This document shows, in pieces, positions 17,072-26,058 of a DNA stretch of 64,000 nucleotides. This DNA comes from Halobacteriales archaeon QS_8_69_26 (lineage in GTDB: Archaea; Halobacteriota; Halobacteria; Halobacteriales; SW-7-71-33). The stretch is taken from assembly GCA_003023195.1 (NCBI GenBank), contig PXRX01000040.1, forward strand, positions 1-64,000, in the 5' to 3' direction. The number at the start of each line of letters is the position of its first letter. Positions within the stretch are counted from its first letter, which is position 1. The notes below the pieces were generated by a model. It made no database searches, was not told the origin of the DNA, and saw only the letters and a list, made by a program, of their open reading frames with translations. A program made the translations under genes and the position numbers.

Positions 17072-18424
17072 ATGAGTGGAAGCGAGCCAGCGGCCGACGA
17101 GGATCCGCACAAGATCACGGTTAGCGAGCAGGGTATCACCATCGAGAAGCTCCTCGCCCCCGACAAGTTCGACACCCCGGCGATCGTCTTCACCATCACG
17201 TCCGACCGGGATTCCGGGGCGTTCGTCCGGATCACCGACCCGCTCCCCGAGTCGATCGACCCGGACGACGTGGGGCTCCACCCCGAGTACGACAGCGAGG
17301 GGTGGCGGCGCCGCGGGGGCGACCTCCAGTTCGAGGGTCGACTCGACCCCGGTGCGCAGATAGAAACCGTCTACGGCCTGCGCGTCGCCGAGATAGACCG
17401 CCCGTCCTCGCTCCTGGCCGAACCGACGATCGACCGGCTGGTCGACGCCGACGACGTGGACGGCGAGGGCGAACCCGACCTCGACGCCGAGGCGGACGAG
17501 GCGGCCGGCGACGAGGGCGAGACGGAGGACCTCGACCCCGAACCGGAGGGCGAGACGGAAGACCCCGACCCCGAACCGGAGGGCGAGACCGAGGACCCCG
17601 ACCCCGAACCCGAGGAGGCGGCCGCGGCCGGCGGGGCCGCCGCCGGCGCGGCGGCCGCCGACGTGCCCGACACCCTCGACGGCGAGGACAGCGTCGCCGA
17701 GGCGCTGGCGGCCGAACTCCAGCGTGGAACCGTCCCGCCCGACACCGTCGAGACGCTCAACGAGCACCTCGACGCCGAACTCGCCGACCACTCCGAGGTC
17801 AAGATAGACGACTTCCAGTCCCGGCTCGCGGATCTCGAGGCCTACACCGACGCCCTGGAGACGATCCTCGACCGGATGGGGACCGACGACGACGTCACGA
17901 CCGCGCTGACGGAGGTGCGCCGGGACGTCGAGGACGTGCGCTCGGAGACGGAGTCGGTCTCCGCGAGCGTCGAGGACCTCCAGGCGGAACTGGAGTCCAC
18001 CGACGCCGAAGTCGGGAGCCTGAACGAGGAGGTCGGCCAGTTGAACGGCCGGGTCGCCGACCTGGAGGACGAACTGCTGGGGATCGAGGACACGCTGGAC
18101 ACCGTCGCCGGCGTCCCCGAGGAACTGGACGAGTTCCGGGCGTCGGTCGAGGACGACGTGGAGTCGGTCCGGTCGGACCTGCAGGGCGAGGTCGACGGTG
18201 TCCGCGGCGACGTCGCCGAACAGGTGGGCGAACTCCAGTCCGACGTGGACGAGCGCATCGAGGCCCTGGAGAGCGAACTCGACGACCACGCCGAGACGGT
18301 CCGGTCGGACCTGACCGAGGAACTCGAGGCGCTCCGCGCGGAGGTCGAGAGCCTCCAGGACTGGCGCCAGACCTTCGTCGCCGCCGCCGCGGGTGGCAAC
18401 ACGGGTACCGACGACGACGAGTGA
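17072..18424 (+). CDS. Beta-domain plus coiled-coil protein of unknown function
   Basis: A 450-residue cytoplasmic-looking protein. Residues 1-120 form a beta-rich domain (ITIEKLLAPDKFDTPAIVFTI... then DLQFEGRLDPGAQIETVYGL). An acidic linker includes three copies of the 11-residue repeat GETEDPDPEPE from a 33-bp DNA repeat. Residues about 240-440 are a long coiled coil (EDLQAELESTDAEVGSLNEEVGQL and following) of SMC/PspA-like character. There is no membrane segment. The ATG at 17072 is supported by TATCTTTT about 30 nt upstream. Similar proteins occur in haloarchaea without assigned function, and I cannot name one. Confidence 0.75.
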   Translation: MSGSEPAADEDPHKITVSEQGITIEKLLAPDKFDTPAIVFTITSDRDSGAFVRITDPLPESIDPDDVGLHPEYDSEGWRRRGGDLQFEGRLDPGAQIETVYGLRVAEIDRPSSLLAEPTIDRLVDADDVDGEGEPDLDAEADEAAGDEGETEDLDPEPEGETEDPDPEPEGETEDPDPEPEEAAAAGGAAAGAAAADVPDTLDGEDSVAEALAAELQRGTVPPDTVETLNEHLDAELADHSEVKIDDFQSRLADLEAYTDALETILDRMGTDDDVTTALTEVRRDVEDVRSETESVSASVEDLQAELESTDAEVGSLNEEVGQLNGRVADLEDELLGIEDTLDTVAGVPEELDEFRASVEDDVESVRSDLQGEVDGVRGDVAEQVGELQSDVDERIEALESELDDHAETVRSDLTEELEALRAEVESLQDWRQTFVAAAAGGNTGTDDDE

Positions 18425-18541
18425 CCTGACGGCCGAGCAATCGGTCGGGTCCGGTCCCACCGCGGCCGGGCCATCGGCCGGATCCGACCGGGGACGACGC
18501 GGACCGAAGACTTTTGCTACCCGGCGGTCGTTGCGCCGGAC

Positions 18542-19765
18542 GTGACGGTGGACAGGCGGTACGTCCTGGGGGGGATCGCCGTCCTGACGGCGCTGGTCGC
18601 GGCCTACCTCCTCCGGCGGGTGGTGGCGACGGTCTTCTTCGCGCTGACCGTCGCGTACGTGCTGGCACCGGTGTACGACTGGTTCACCCGGCGCGGGGTG
18701 TCCTCGTGGTTCGCCAGCGCCGCCGCCTCCGTGGTCGGCTTGCTCGGCCTGGTGGTGGCGCTGTCGCCGATCCTCGTGGTGCTGAACTTCCGGGAGGACG
18801 AGGCGATCGAACTCATCAACACCCTGCCGGACACGGTGACGATACCGATCCCGGGGGACCCGGTCGAGTTGACCTCCGCGGAGGTGACCGACCTGGCGAC
18901 CGACACGGTCCTGCAGGTGGCCGAGAACTTCGCGCTGGCTGCACCGGGGCTCGCGATCAAGCTGGCGGTGTTCCTGCTCGTGGTGTTCGCGATGCTGATG
19001 GAGCGAGACGAGGTCCACGACGCCACGATGGCGGTGGTACCCCGGAACTACCGGAGCGTGGTCGCGGCCCTGGCCGACCGGGCCCGCGAGACGCTCTTTG
19101 CCATCTACGTGCTCCAGGCCGCGACCGCGGTGGTCGCGTTCGTCCTCTCGCTGCCGGTGTTCTACGTCCTGGGCTACGAGTACCCGTTCACCCTGTCGGT
19201 CGTCGCCGGTGTCCTGCAGTTCCTGCCGATCGTCGGTCCCTCGGTGCTCCTGCTGGCGATCGCTGGGATCGACCTCGCGCTCGGCGCGACGGCCTTCGGC
19301 TTCCCGCGGGCGGCACTAGTGCTCGTGGTCGGTGGGATAGTGATCGCCTGGCTCCCCGACCCGCTGGTGCGGCCGCGCCTGGCCCGCGCGACGGCGGACC
19401 TCCCCGGAACCCTCTATTTCGTCGGGTTCACCGGTGGCCTGCTCACGATAGGGGTCGTCGGCGTCATCGCCGGTCCCCTGGTGGTCGCGCTGGTCGCCGA
19501 GTCGGTCGACCTGCTGGCCGAGGAGATGCGGATCCGTAGCGCCGTCGAGGCCGACGAACTCACCGACCACGCGGCCGCCGAGGGGATCGACCCCGGGACG
19601 CCGACACAGCGCGTTCCCGACCCCTGGACGCCCGACGACAGGGACCTCTCGGCCGTCCCCGACGCGGAGGACGGTCCGGCAGCGGACGACGTCGGCCCCG
19701 GGGTCGGCCCGGGCGACGGGGCGGACGCCGCCGGATCCGGCGAAGGGTCGACCGACGCCCCCTGA
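18542..19765 (+). CDS. AI-2E (PerM/YdiK)-family membrane transporter
   Basis: A 407-residue polytopic membrane protein with about eight hydrophobic segments. It has the family pattern: an N-terminal pair of helices, a soluble loop with amphipathic character (NFREDEAIELINTLPDTV), then FAIYVLQAATAVVAFVLSLPVFYVLGYEYPF and VLQFLPIVGPSVLLL. The C-terminal 60 residues are an acidic low-complexity tail. Members export AI-2 or act in Na/H exchange in bacteria, but no substrate is known for archaeal ones. It starts with GTG, with ACTTTTGC about 28 nt upstream. It is transcribed alone. Confidence 0.82.
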   Translation: MTVDRRYVLGGIAVLTALVAAYLLRRVVATVFFALTVAYVLAPVYDWFTRRGVSSWFASAAASVVGLLGLVVALSPILVVLNFREDEAIELINTLPDTVTIPIPGDPVELTSAEVTDLATDTVLQVAENFALAAPGLAIKLAVFLLVVFAMLMERDEVHDATMAVVPRNYRSVVAALADRARETLFAIYVLQAATAVVAFVLSLPVFYVLGYEYPFTLSVVAGVLQFLPIVGPSVLLLAIAGIDLALGATAFGFPRAALVLVVGGIVIAWLPDPLVRPRLARATADLPGTLYFVGFTGGLLTIGVVGVIAGPLVVALVAESVDLLAEEMRIRSAVEADELTDHAAAEGIDPGTPTQRVPDPWTPDDRDLSAVPDAEDGPAADDVGPGVGPGDGADAAGSGEGSTDAP

Positions 19766-19825
19766 TACTCGGCGGGCGGACGGTAGCGGCGTCCGATCCC
19801 GGACGGACGGGAGCTGGCTCCGATC

Positions 19826-20605
19826 TCAGGCGGGGCCGGTTTCGAGGGGACCGTCGACGGCCTCCCACTCGGTGAGGCTCCCCTCGTAGAACGCCACGTC
19901 CTCGTAGCCGAGGTGCCGGAGGACGAGGAAGGTGTGGCTGATCCGCCGGGCGGTGTTGCAGTAGAGGATCACCCGGCGGTCGGGGGTGATCCCGTACGAT
20001 TCGAGGATGGATTCGAGTTCGTCCCGGGGTTTGAGGCCGCGGGTGTCCTCGTCGACCAGTTCCTTCCAGTCGAGGTTGACGGCGCCGGGGATGTGGCCCT
20101 CCTCGAACTCCCAGGGATCGCGGGTGTCGACGAAGACGGCGTCCGTGTCGATGGCCGCCCGGACGGCCTCGTGGTCGACCAGGAGGTCCTCGACCAGCGA
20201 CCCGGGTTCGTACCCGACGGGGTCGGGGTCGACCGGATCCCGCGAGACCTCGTACTCGCGGCTCCAGGCGCTGTAGTCGCCGTCGAGCAGGGAAACCTCC
20301 CGGTGGCCGTACAGGAGGGCGGTGACGACGAACCGGGCGGCGAACACACCGTGGGTGTCGTCGTAGGCGACGACGTGGTCGTCGTTCCCGACCCCGGTCT
20401 CCCCCAGGAGGGCGGCGAACTGCTCGGCCCCGGGGAGCATCCCGGCCTCGCCCGCCTCGGCCGACCGGAAGGAATCGAAGGGGACGTTCGCCGCGCCGGG
20501 GAGGTGTCCGATCCCGTCGTACTCCCAGGGGTCGCGGACGTCGACGACTCGCACGTCCTCGCGGTGGTCGGCCAGCCACTCCCGGGTGACGAAGGCGTCG
20601 CTCAT
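19826..20605 (-). CDS. tssB: Two-domain rhodanese, thiosulfate sulfurtransferase TssB
   Basis: A 259-residue cytoplasmic sulfurtransferase that moves sulfane sulfur from thiosulfate to an acceptor such as cyanide. There are two rhodanese domains: residues 1-120 (VVDVRDPWEYDGIGHLPGA, inactive, with DDTHG where the loop Cys would be) and 130-250 (VDTRDPWEFEEGHIPGAVNLDW, active loop CNTARRISH). This inactive-plus-active order is normal for the family. A TATA-like TTATATT lies 30 nt upstream of the ATG at 20605. It is divergent from the paralogous tssA. Confidence 0.87.
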   Translation of the reverse strand: MSDAFVTREWLADHREDVRVVDVRDPWEYDGIGHLPGAANVPFDSFRSAEAGEAGMLPGAEQFAALLGETGVGNDDHVVAYDDTHGVFAARFVVTALLYGHREVSLLDGDYSAWSREYEVSRDPVDPDPVGYEPGSLVEDLLVDHEAVRAAIDTDAVFVDTRDPWEFEEGHIPGAVNLDWKELVDEDTRGLKPRDELESILESYGITPDRRVILYCNTARRISHTFLVLRHLGYEDVAFYEGSLTEWEAVDGPLETGPA

Positions 20606-20630
20606 CGCCCCCGAGTTCGTGGGCCGCCCG

Positions 20631-20638
20631 CTTATATT
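20631..20638 (-). promoter_or_regulatory. TATA-like box of tssB
   Basis: AATATAAG on the minus strand is centred 30 nt upstream of the tssB ATG. The remaining divergent spacer to 20893 (about 255 bp) shows no gene or clear repeat. Confidence 0.55.
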
Positions 20639-20893
20639 GACCGACGGCGGCGGATTTGAGGCGGTCACAGAAAGCGGCCGGGTTTGCCGCCCCGACCGGG
20701 GTCGCGTCCGTTCCGCGGGCCGCCGCCCCACCCGTCGGGCCCGTGACGTGTCCGGTGGTCGTCCCCTCGATCCCGACGTCCGGGACGCCAGATCGGCGCG
20801 AGTGACCGGCCGGTAGCGGTCCCGGACGGAACCGGACTACGGGATCGTTTTGCCGGTACGTGGGACGGTCGGCGGGAATCGCCGAGAGTAACA

Positions 20894-20901
20894 CAATTAT
20901 A
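20894..20901 (+). promoter_or_regulatory. TATA-like box of tssA
   Basis: CAATTATA is centred 30 nt upstream of the tssA ATG at 20928, in an otherwise GC-rich spacer. This matches a leaderless haloarchaeal promoter. Confidence 0.55.
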
Positions 20902-20927
20902 GGCTAGCCGACCATTATTCGAAACGG

Positions 20928-21800
20928 ATGACGACGAACAACGGCTACGCCAAGGACGTGCTCGTGTCGGCGGACTGGGTGGAGGACCACCTGGAGGAGT
21001 TCCAGAGCGACGACCCCGACTACCGCCTGGTCGAGGTCGACGTGGACACGGAACTGTACGACGAGGAGGGCCACGCGCCCGGCGCCATCGGCTTCAACTG
21101 GGAGACCCAGCTCCAGGACCAGAACACCCGGGACCTCCTCTCGAAGGGGGACCTGGAGGAACTGCTGGGGAGCCACGGCATCAGCGACGAGTCGACGCTC
21201 GTCCTGTACGGGGACAACTCGAACTGGTTCGCGGCCTACACCTACTGGCAACTGCAGTACTACGGCCACGACGACGTCCGCCTGCTGGACGGCGGCCGCG
21301 ACTACTGGGTGGAGAACGACTACCCGCTCACCGACGAGGCACCCGACTTCCCCGCAGTCGAGTACGACGCCAAGGGTCCCTTCGAGGACATCCGGGCCTA
21401 CCGCGAGGACGTCGAGAAGGCCGTCCAGAAGGGCCTGCCCCTGGTCGACGTCCGCAGCCCCGAGGAGTTCACGGGCGAGATACTCGCCCCGCCCGGTCTC
21501 CAGGAGACCGCCCAGCGCGGCGGGCACATCCCCGGCGCGAAGAACATCTCCTGGGCCGCGACGGTCAACGACGACGGCACCTTCAAGTCCGCCGAGGAAC
21601 TGCGCGAACTCTACGAATCCCAGGGGGTCACCGACGACGAGGACGTGACCGCCTACTGCCGGATCGCCGAGCGCTCGTCCATCGCGTGGTTCGCCATGCA
21701 CGAACTGCTGGGGTGGGACCACGTCCGCAACTACGACGGATCCTGGACCGAGTGGGGCAACCTCGTGGGGGCTCCGATCGAGAAGGGCGAGGCCGAGTAA
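20928..21800 (+). CDS. tssA: Two-domain rhodanese, thiosulfate sulfurtransferase TssA
   Basis: A 290-residue sulfurtransferase. The N-terminal domain (YRLVEVDVDTELYDEEGHAPGAIGFNWE, loop YGDNSNW without Cys) is followed by a catalytic domain (LVDVRSPEEFTGE, GGHIPGAKNISW, active-site loop CRIAERSS near residue 245). Like tssB it probably handles thiosulfate sulfur or tRNA/cofactor thiolation. It is divergent from tssB. The last residues IEKGEAE are encoded by the first unit of a tandem repeat that continues beyond the stop. Confidence 0.87.
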   Translation: MTTNNGYAKDVLVSADWVEDHLEEFQSDDPDYRLVEVDVDTELYDEEGHAPGAIGFNWETQLQDQNTRDLLSKGDLEELLGSHGISDESTLVLYGDNSNWFAAYTYWQLQYYGHDDVRLLDGGRDYWVENDYPLTDEAPDFPAVEYDAKGPFEDIRAYREDVEKAVQKGLPLVDVRSPEEFTGEILAPPGLQETAQRGGHIPGAKNISWAATVNDDGTFKSAEELRELYESQGVTDDEDVTAYCRIAERSSIAWFAMHELLGWDHVRNYDGSWTEWGNLVGAPIEKGEAE

Positions 21801-22059
21801 GCGTAGCGCACGAGGCCTCGAAGTGGAACGGCGAGCGCACCGCGCGAGCCGTGGAACAGGGCGAGGCGGAGTGAGCGAAGGGAACGACGCCTCGAAGTGG
21901 AACGGCGAGCGCACCGCGCGAGCCGTGGAACAGGGCGAGACCGACGACTGAACGAAGTGAAGGAGGAGGCCTCGAATCGGAACGGCGAGCGCACCGCGCG
22001 AGCCGTGGAGAAGGGCGAGGCCGAGTAAGCGTAGCGCACGAGGCCTCGTAGTGAGACGG
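21780..22059. repeat. Tandem repeat extending from the tssA 3' end (74/74/80-bp units)
   Basis: Units begin at 21780, 21854, 21928 and 22008. Each has GA(A/G)(A/C)AGGGCGAG, then CCTCGAA, then an inverted-repeat block ACGGCGAGCGC...GCGAGCCGT. Unit 1 contains the last codons and stop of tssA, and unit 4 restores the same 40-odd bases almost exactly. The arms ACGGC/GCCGT could form hairpins, perhaps terminating transcription from both sides. From 22060 to 22149 nothing else is seen. Confidence 0.75.
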
Positions 22060-22149
22060 GATCGAACGATCCCGCCACGGTACCCACCAGTCGTTCTTTC
22101 GATTCGCTTCTCCCACTGTCTCCCGTTTCTCGCTCCACCCAGTGTCGTC

Positions 22150-24063
22150 TCACCCGCCGACGGCGGACCGGACGAGATCGCCGACCACTGGTGTGAGGAA
22201 CGCCTCGACGAACCCGGCGACGACGAACACCGGCAGCAGGCCCACCAGCACCCGGAAGGCGCGCCGGAGGTCCGCGGCAAACTCCTCGGCCGACCGGGTG
22301 CCCCGGGCGAACGCGGCCGCCCCGACGGCCAACTGGAAGCCGAGGGCGCCCGAGACCGCGAGGGCGGGTACCTCGAAGACGGCGTGGGGGACTACCAGCG
22401 CGGCGAACACCGGGAGATCGAACCCGAGGCCGGCCAGTCCCCCGACGACCAGGCCGTTGAACACGAGGTTCACGACCGCGGGGAGGCCCAGGGCGATGCC
22501 GGCGTAGGTCTGTGCGATCGCCACCAGCCAGTTGTTGGCCGTTATCTGGAGCGCGGCGTCCAGCGGGAAGAGCCCGAACCCGCCGCCGGCACCGGCGGTG
22601 ATGTCGATCCCGAGGGGTTCGATGGTGACGTAGCCCGCGACGACGCCGAACCCGAACGCCGCGAGCGCGACCGCGAACAGGGCCGGGTGGCCCCCGACGA
22701 ACCGCGTCAGTTCGGCCAGGCCGTCCCGGAATCCCGCCGAGAGGTCGGCCCGGAGGGCGGCCAGGGCCGCTCGGACGCCGCCGTCACCGGAGCGGTCGCC
22801 CGACGGGACGCCCTCCACCGCGACGGTCCTGGCTGTCGCCCCCTCCGCCGGCCGCTTCTCGGCCGCGGTGTCGCCGGTCGCCGCCGGACCGGTTCCCGCG
22901 GGATCACTGCCGCTCGCGTTGGGTGGGGTGGATGCCGCCGGCTCCTCGTCGGTACCACCCGACGGGGCGGTCGCCGTCGGGTCACTGCCGGTGGCACCGG
23001 ACGGGGCGGTCGCCGTCGGGTCACCGCCGGTGGCACCGGACGGGGCGGTCCCGCCGGGATCCGAACGCGTCCACTCCGAGCGGTCGGCCGCCGCGGGGTC
23101 CTCGTCGGTCGCGGCGGGCGTGGTGGTCGTCGCCGGTTCCTCGTCGGCCGCCGGGTCCTCGCCGACCGCCGGTTCGCCCGCCGCCTCGACGTAGACGGCC
23201 ATCTTCACCAGGCCGAGGAGGGGGAGCACGAACAGGGTGCTGGCGACCGCGACGACCCGGGAGACCCCGAGGAAACTCGCCACGTTCGCGGCGGTTCCAG
23301 CGGCTATCAGGAGGCCGGCCTCGAAGAAGACGTACAGCGCCGCCCGGACTGGCTGGTCGAGGAGGAACGAGACGTTGCGTCGGATCCCGTCGACCAGGCC
23401 GACGCCCTCAACGACGATGGCCTCCCGGGTGAACAGGAGGCCGAAGTAGAACACCGCCAGCGCGGGGAGCCAGAGTACCAGCGTCGCCAGTGACAGGAGG
23501 ACGGCGAGCGCCGCGCCGGCCGGACCGGGGGCGGCGAGGACGACCAGGCCCGAGAGCCCGAATCCCACGGCCGGCACCCCCAGCACGAGGACCGCCTGGA
23601 GGACGACGAACGCGACGAACGTCCGTGCGTCCGCGCGGGCGCCGCGCACGCCGGCGACGACCGGTGGGTCGCCCGCCAGGAGCGCCCTGGCGGTGTGGAC
23701 CTTCGCGGCGGCGGTCAGCCCCCGGACCACCACGACGGCGACGACGGCGAGGGCCACGGCGGCCAGGAGCGAGAGGACGACCGTGGGGGTCACGAGGTCC
23801 GCCAGCGCCTCGAAGAGCGCCTCCTCGGCGGGCGTTATCTCCGGGTCCTGGAGTTCCTCCATGGTCACCTCCTGGGCCAGTTCGACGACGCGCCGGATCC
23901 GCCCCGTGACGTACAGCGAGAGGAAGGCGACGGCCCCGCCGAGGACCAGGATCGACTGCCCGACGACGCTCGCGGCCGTCGTCGCCAGGTACACCGGCAA
24001 CACGTCTCCCGTCCGGTGGCGCAACAGGGCCGCACCGGCGCGGACCGAGTCCGAGAACTTCAT
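22150..24063 (-). CDS. SpoIIM/DUF95-type membrane protein fused to an N-terminal membrane domain
   Basis: A 637-residue membrane protein in two halves. Residues 1-290 hold about six hydrophobic helices (DVLPVYLATTAASVVGQSILVL and following) like the haloarchaeal domain often found alone. A Thr/Ala/Pro/Asp-rich linker of about 130 residues has a 39-bp DNA repeat (SGATGSDPTATAP units at 22953-23055). The C-terminal 200 residues (FVGGHPALFAVALAAFGFGVVAGY, NNWLVAIAQTYAGIALGLPAVVNLVFNGLV, FEVPALAVSGALGFQLA) are a stage II sporulation protein M domain. In bacteria SpoIIM works with a peptidoglycan hydrolase. Its archaeal role is unknown. Confidence 0.8.
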   Translation of the reverse strand: MKFSDSVRAGAALLRHRTGDVLPVYLATTAASVVGQSILVLGGAVAFLSLYVTGRIRRVVELAQEVTMEELQDPEITPAEEALFEALADLVTPTVVLSLLAAVALAVVAVVVVRGLTAAAKVHTARALLAGDPPVVAGVRGARADARTFVAFVVLQAVLVLGVPAVGFGLSGLVVLAAPGPAGAALAVLLSLATLVLWLPALAVFYFGLLFTREAIVVEGVGLVDGIRRNVSFLLDQPVRAALYVFFEAGLLIAAGTAANVASFLGVSRVVAVASTLFVLPLLGLVKMAVYVEAAGEPAVGEDPAADEEPATTTTPAATDEDPAAADRSEWTRSDPGGTAPSGATGGDPTATAPSGATGSDPTATAPSGGTDEEPAASTPPNASGSDPAGTGPAATGDTAAEKRPAEGATARTVAVEGVPSGDRSGDGGVRAALAALRADLSAGFRDGLAELTRFVGGHPALFAVALAAFGFGVVAGYVTIEPLGIDITAGAGGGFGLFPLDAALQITANNWLVAIAQTYAGIALGLPAVVNLVFNGLVVGGLAGLGFDLPVFAALVVPHAVFEVPALAVSGALGFQLAVGAAAFARGTRSAEEFAADLRRAFRVLVGLLPVFVVAGFVEAFLTPVVGDLVRSAVGG

Positions 24064-24208
24064 TCGGGGCGGCGTTGGGACCCTGGGACTATATTTCTGG
24101 CCGATTGTGACCGGATCCTCCGGTGGGTTTACTCCGGGAGACTGGTTTCACATTATATTGTGCCATGTTACCTTGTCACACGTTAATTGTGATCAAATAT
24201 CAGCGGGA

Positions 24209-24216
24209 TTTTATTA
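24209..24216 (+). promoter_or_regulatory. TATA-like box of the first methyltransferase gene
   Basis: TTTTATTA is centred 28 nt upstream of the ATG at 24240 and sits in the most AT-rich stretch of this part of the window (24090-24220). Confidence 0.6.
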
Positions 24217-24239
24217 TCGCGCCGCCCGGACCGTCGGCC

Positions 24240-25016
24240 ATGGGATCGGACCCGTACGGTCGCGCCATCCGCGACCACTACCTCCACGAGCGAGAGTACC
24301 CGCTCATCGACCGCGACGGCGCGGACGCCCGCGAACACCCCATCGAGCGGTTCTACTTCCGGGAGGTCACCGGCGACGCCGAGGGGAACGCCTGGGCCGA
24401 GGACCACCTCGGCCCCGAGGGTCCGTTGCTGGACATGGGTGCCGGGGTGGGTCGTCACGCCCTCTACTTCCAGGAGTACGTCGAGACGGTGGCCATCGAG
24501 GTCAGCGACCACCTGGTCGAGACCATGCGGGACCGCGGGGTGGCGGACGCACGCCGGGGGGACATGTTCGACCTCCGGTCGTCGTTCGACCGGGACCGGT
24601 TCCGGTCGGCGTTCGCCCGGGGGACCCAGGCCACCCTCGCGGGATCGATGGCCGGCCTCCGGACGTTCCTGTCCGACCTGGCGCACGTGACGACCCCCGA
24701 CGCGACGGCCGTGTTCGACGGGTTCGACCCCGCCCACGAGCGGGCGCCGGACCTGCTCGGTTACCGGTCCGATCCGGCCCCGGGGCTGGCCTACCGGACC
24801 TACCACTTCGAGTACGAGGGCGACGTCGGTCCCACGCTCCTGTTCCGCCTGTTCGGCCCCGACCGGGTTCGCGAGGCGACGGCGGGCACCCCCTGGCGCG
24901 TGGCGGACGTCCACGAGGGATCGGTGCGGAATCCCCACTACGAGGTGGCACTGGCGAAGGGGCACGGGGATTCCGAGGCCCCGACGGACGGCGAGCGGTT
25001 CGGATCGGAGGAGTGA
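24240..25016 (+). CDS. Class I SAM-dependent methyltransferase
   Basis: A 258-residue cytoplasmic methyltransferase of unknown substrate. The SAM motif I is LLDMGAGVGRHALYF near residue 62, followed by an acidic loop after IEVSDHLVETM. The HYLHERE and YPLIDRDGAD N-terminus and the C-terminal FRLFGPDRVREATAGTPWRV match small-molecule methyltransferases of haloarchaea. The ATG at 24240 is set by the upstream TATA-like box, and longer in-frame starts would enter that box. Another methyltransferase follows 140 bp downstream. Confidence 0.82.
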   Translation: MGSDPYGRAIRDHYLHEREYPLIDRDGADAREHPIERFYFREVTGDAEGNAWAEDHLGPEGPLLDMGAGVGRHALYFQEYVETVAIEVSDHLVETMRDRGVADARRGDMFDLRSSFDRDRFRSAFARGTQATLAGSMAGLRTFLSDLAHVTTPDATAVFDGFDPAHERAPDLLGYRSDPAPGLAYRTYHFEYEGDVGPTLLFRLFGPDRVREATAGTPWRVADVHEGSVRNPHYEVALAKGHGDSEAPTDGERFGSEE

Positions 25017-25027
25017 CCCGGGAGAGG

Positions 25028-25117
25028 TTCGGGTCGAACGCGTGAACCAGTGGTGGTTTCGGGTCGAACACCTGAACCAGTGGTTGTTTCGGGTCGAACA
25101 CCTGATCCTGTCGCGGA
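25028..25117. repeat. 30-bp tandem repeat, three units
   Basis: Units start at 25028, 25058 and 25088 with TTCGGGTCGAACACCTGAA or a variant, between the two methyltransferase genes. The third unit runs towards the TATA-like TCTTTGG of the next gene. Confidence 0.65.
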
Positions 25118-25155
25118 TCCGGGGGTCTTTGGGGTCCGACGCGTGATCCGTAGGT

Positions 25156-25959
25156 GTGCGCGAGTTCTCGGCCGACTACCTGCGGTACACCCGCGAGGGG
25201 ATGTGGGCGGACTCCCGGGAGGCGCTGTCGGACCTGGACCTCCCGAACCGCGAGCGGGTCCTCGACGCCGGGTGTGGCACCGGCGAACTGACCCGGGTGA
25301 TCGCCGAGGAACTCGACGGTGGCGCGGTGGTCGGTCTGGACGCCGATCCGGGCCTGCTGGCACACGCCCGGGACCTCCCGGTCGTGGCGGGCGACGCCAC
25401 CCGCCTCCCGTTCCGGGACGGCGTCTTCGACCTGGTCGTCTGCCAGGCGCTCCTGATCAACCTCCCCGACCCCGGGCGGGCGGTGCGGGACTTTCGCCGG
25501 GTGTCCTCGGACCTGGTGGCGGCGGTCGAACCCGACAACGCCGCGGTGACCATCGAGTCGACCGTCGGGAGCGAACCGCCCCTGGAGGCCCGGGCACGCC
25601 GGGCGTACCTGTCGGGGGTCGACACCGACGTCACCCTCGGGGCCGACGCCGGCGACCTCTTCGAGGCGGCCGGCCTCCGGGACGTGCGCACCCACCGGTA
25701 CGACCACGTCCGGGTCGTCGAACCCCCCTACTCCGAGGACGCCCTGGCGGCCGCCCGCCGGAAGGCCACCGGCGCGGCCCTGGAGGACGACCGGGCGACG
25801 TTCACCGCCGCGATTTCGGACGAGGCGTTCGACGACCTGCGCTCGGAGTGGCGGGCGATGGGCCGGGACGTGGTCGCCGCCATGCAGGAAGGCGACTACC
25901 GCCGCGAGGAGACCGTCCCGTTCTACGTGACCGTCGGCCGCGTGCCTGACGGGGGGTGA
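25156..25959 (+). CDS. Class I SAM-dependent methyltransferase (UbiE-like)
   Basis: A 267-residue methyltransferase. Motif I is VLDAGCGTGELTRVIA near residues 36-50, motif II VVGLDADPGLLAHA, and post-motif LPFRDGVFDLVVCQALLINLPDP is the pattern of ubiquinone/menaquinone-type and small-molecule enzymes. The substrate is not predictable. A GTG start is used, about 28 nt downstream of TCTTTGG. It shares strand with the preceding methyltransferase but has its own promoter-like box, so a common operon is uncertain. Confidence 0.82.
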   Translation: MREFSADYLRYTREGMWADSREALSDLDLPNRERVLDAGCGTGELTRVIAEELDGGAVVGLDADPGLLAHARDLPVVAGDATRLPFRDGVFDLVVCQALLINLPDPGRAVRDFRRVSSDLVAAVEPDNAAVTIESTVGSEPPLEARARRAYLSGVDTDVTLGADAGDLFEAAGLRDVRTHRYDHVRVVEPPYSEDALAAARRKATGAALEDDRATFTAAISDEAFDDLRSEWRAMGRDVVAAMQEGDYRREETVPFYVTVGRVPDGG

Positions 25960-26058
25960 GCGGTCCCCCACCGCCGGTCCCGGGCGAGCGGTTATCCCGG
26001 GTCGACCGGTGACCTGGGGCCGTCCCGTTTTATGCCCTCCAGTGCGGTGGTCACTGGC

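Noticed and set aside
18542-19765. Assigning autoinducer-2 export to the AI-2E family protein
   Set aside because: Family membership is clear but its members have varied substrates, and no LuxS-type pathway is seen here.
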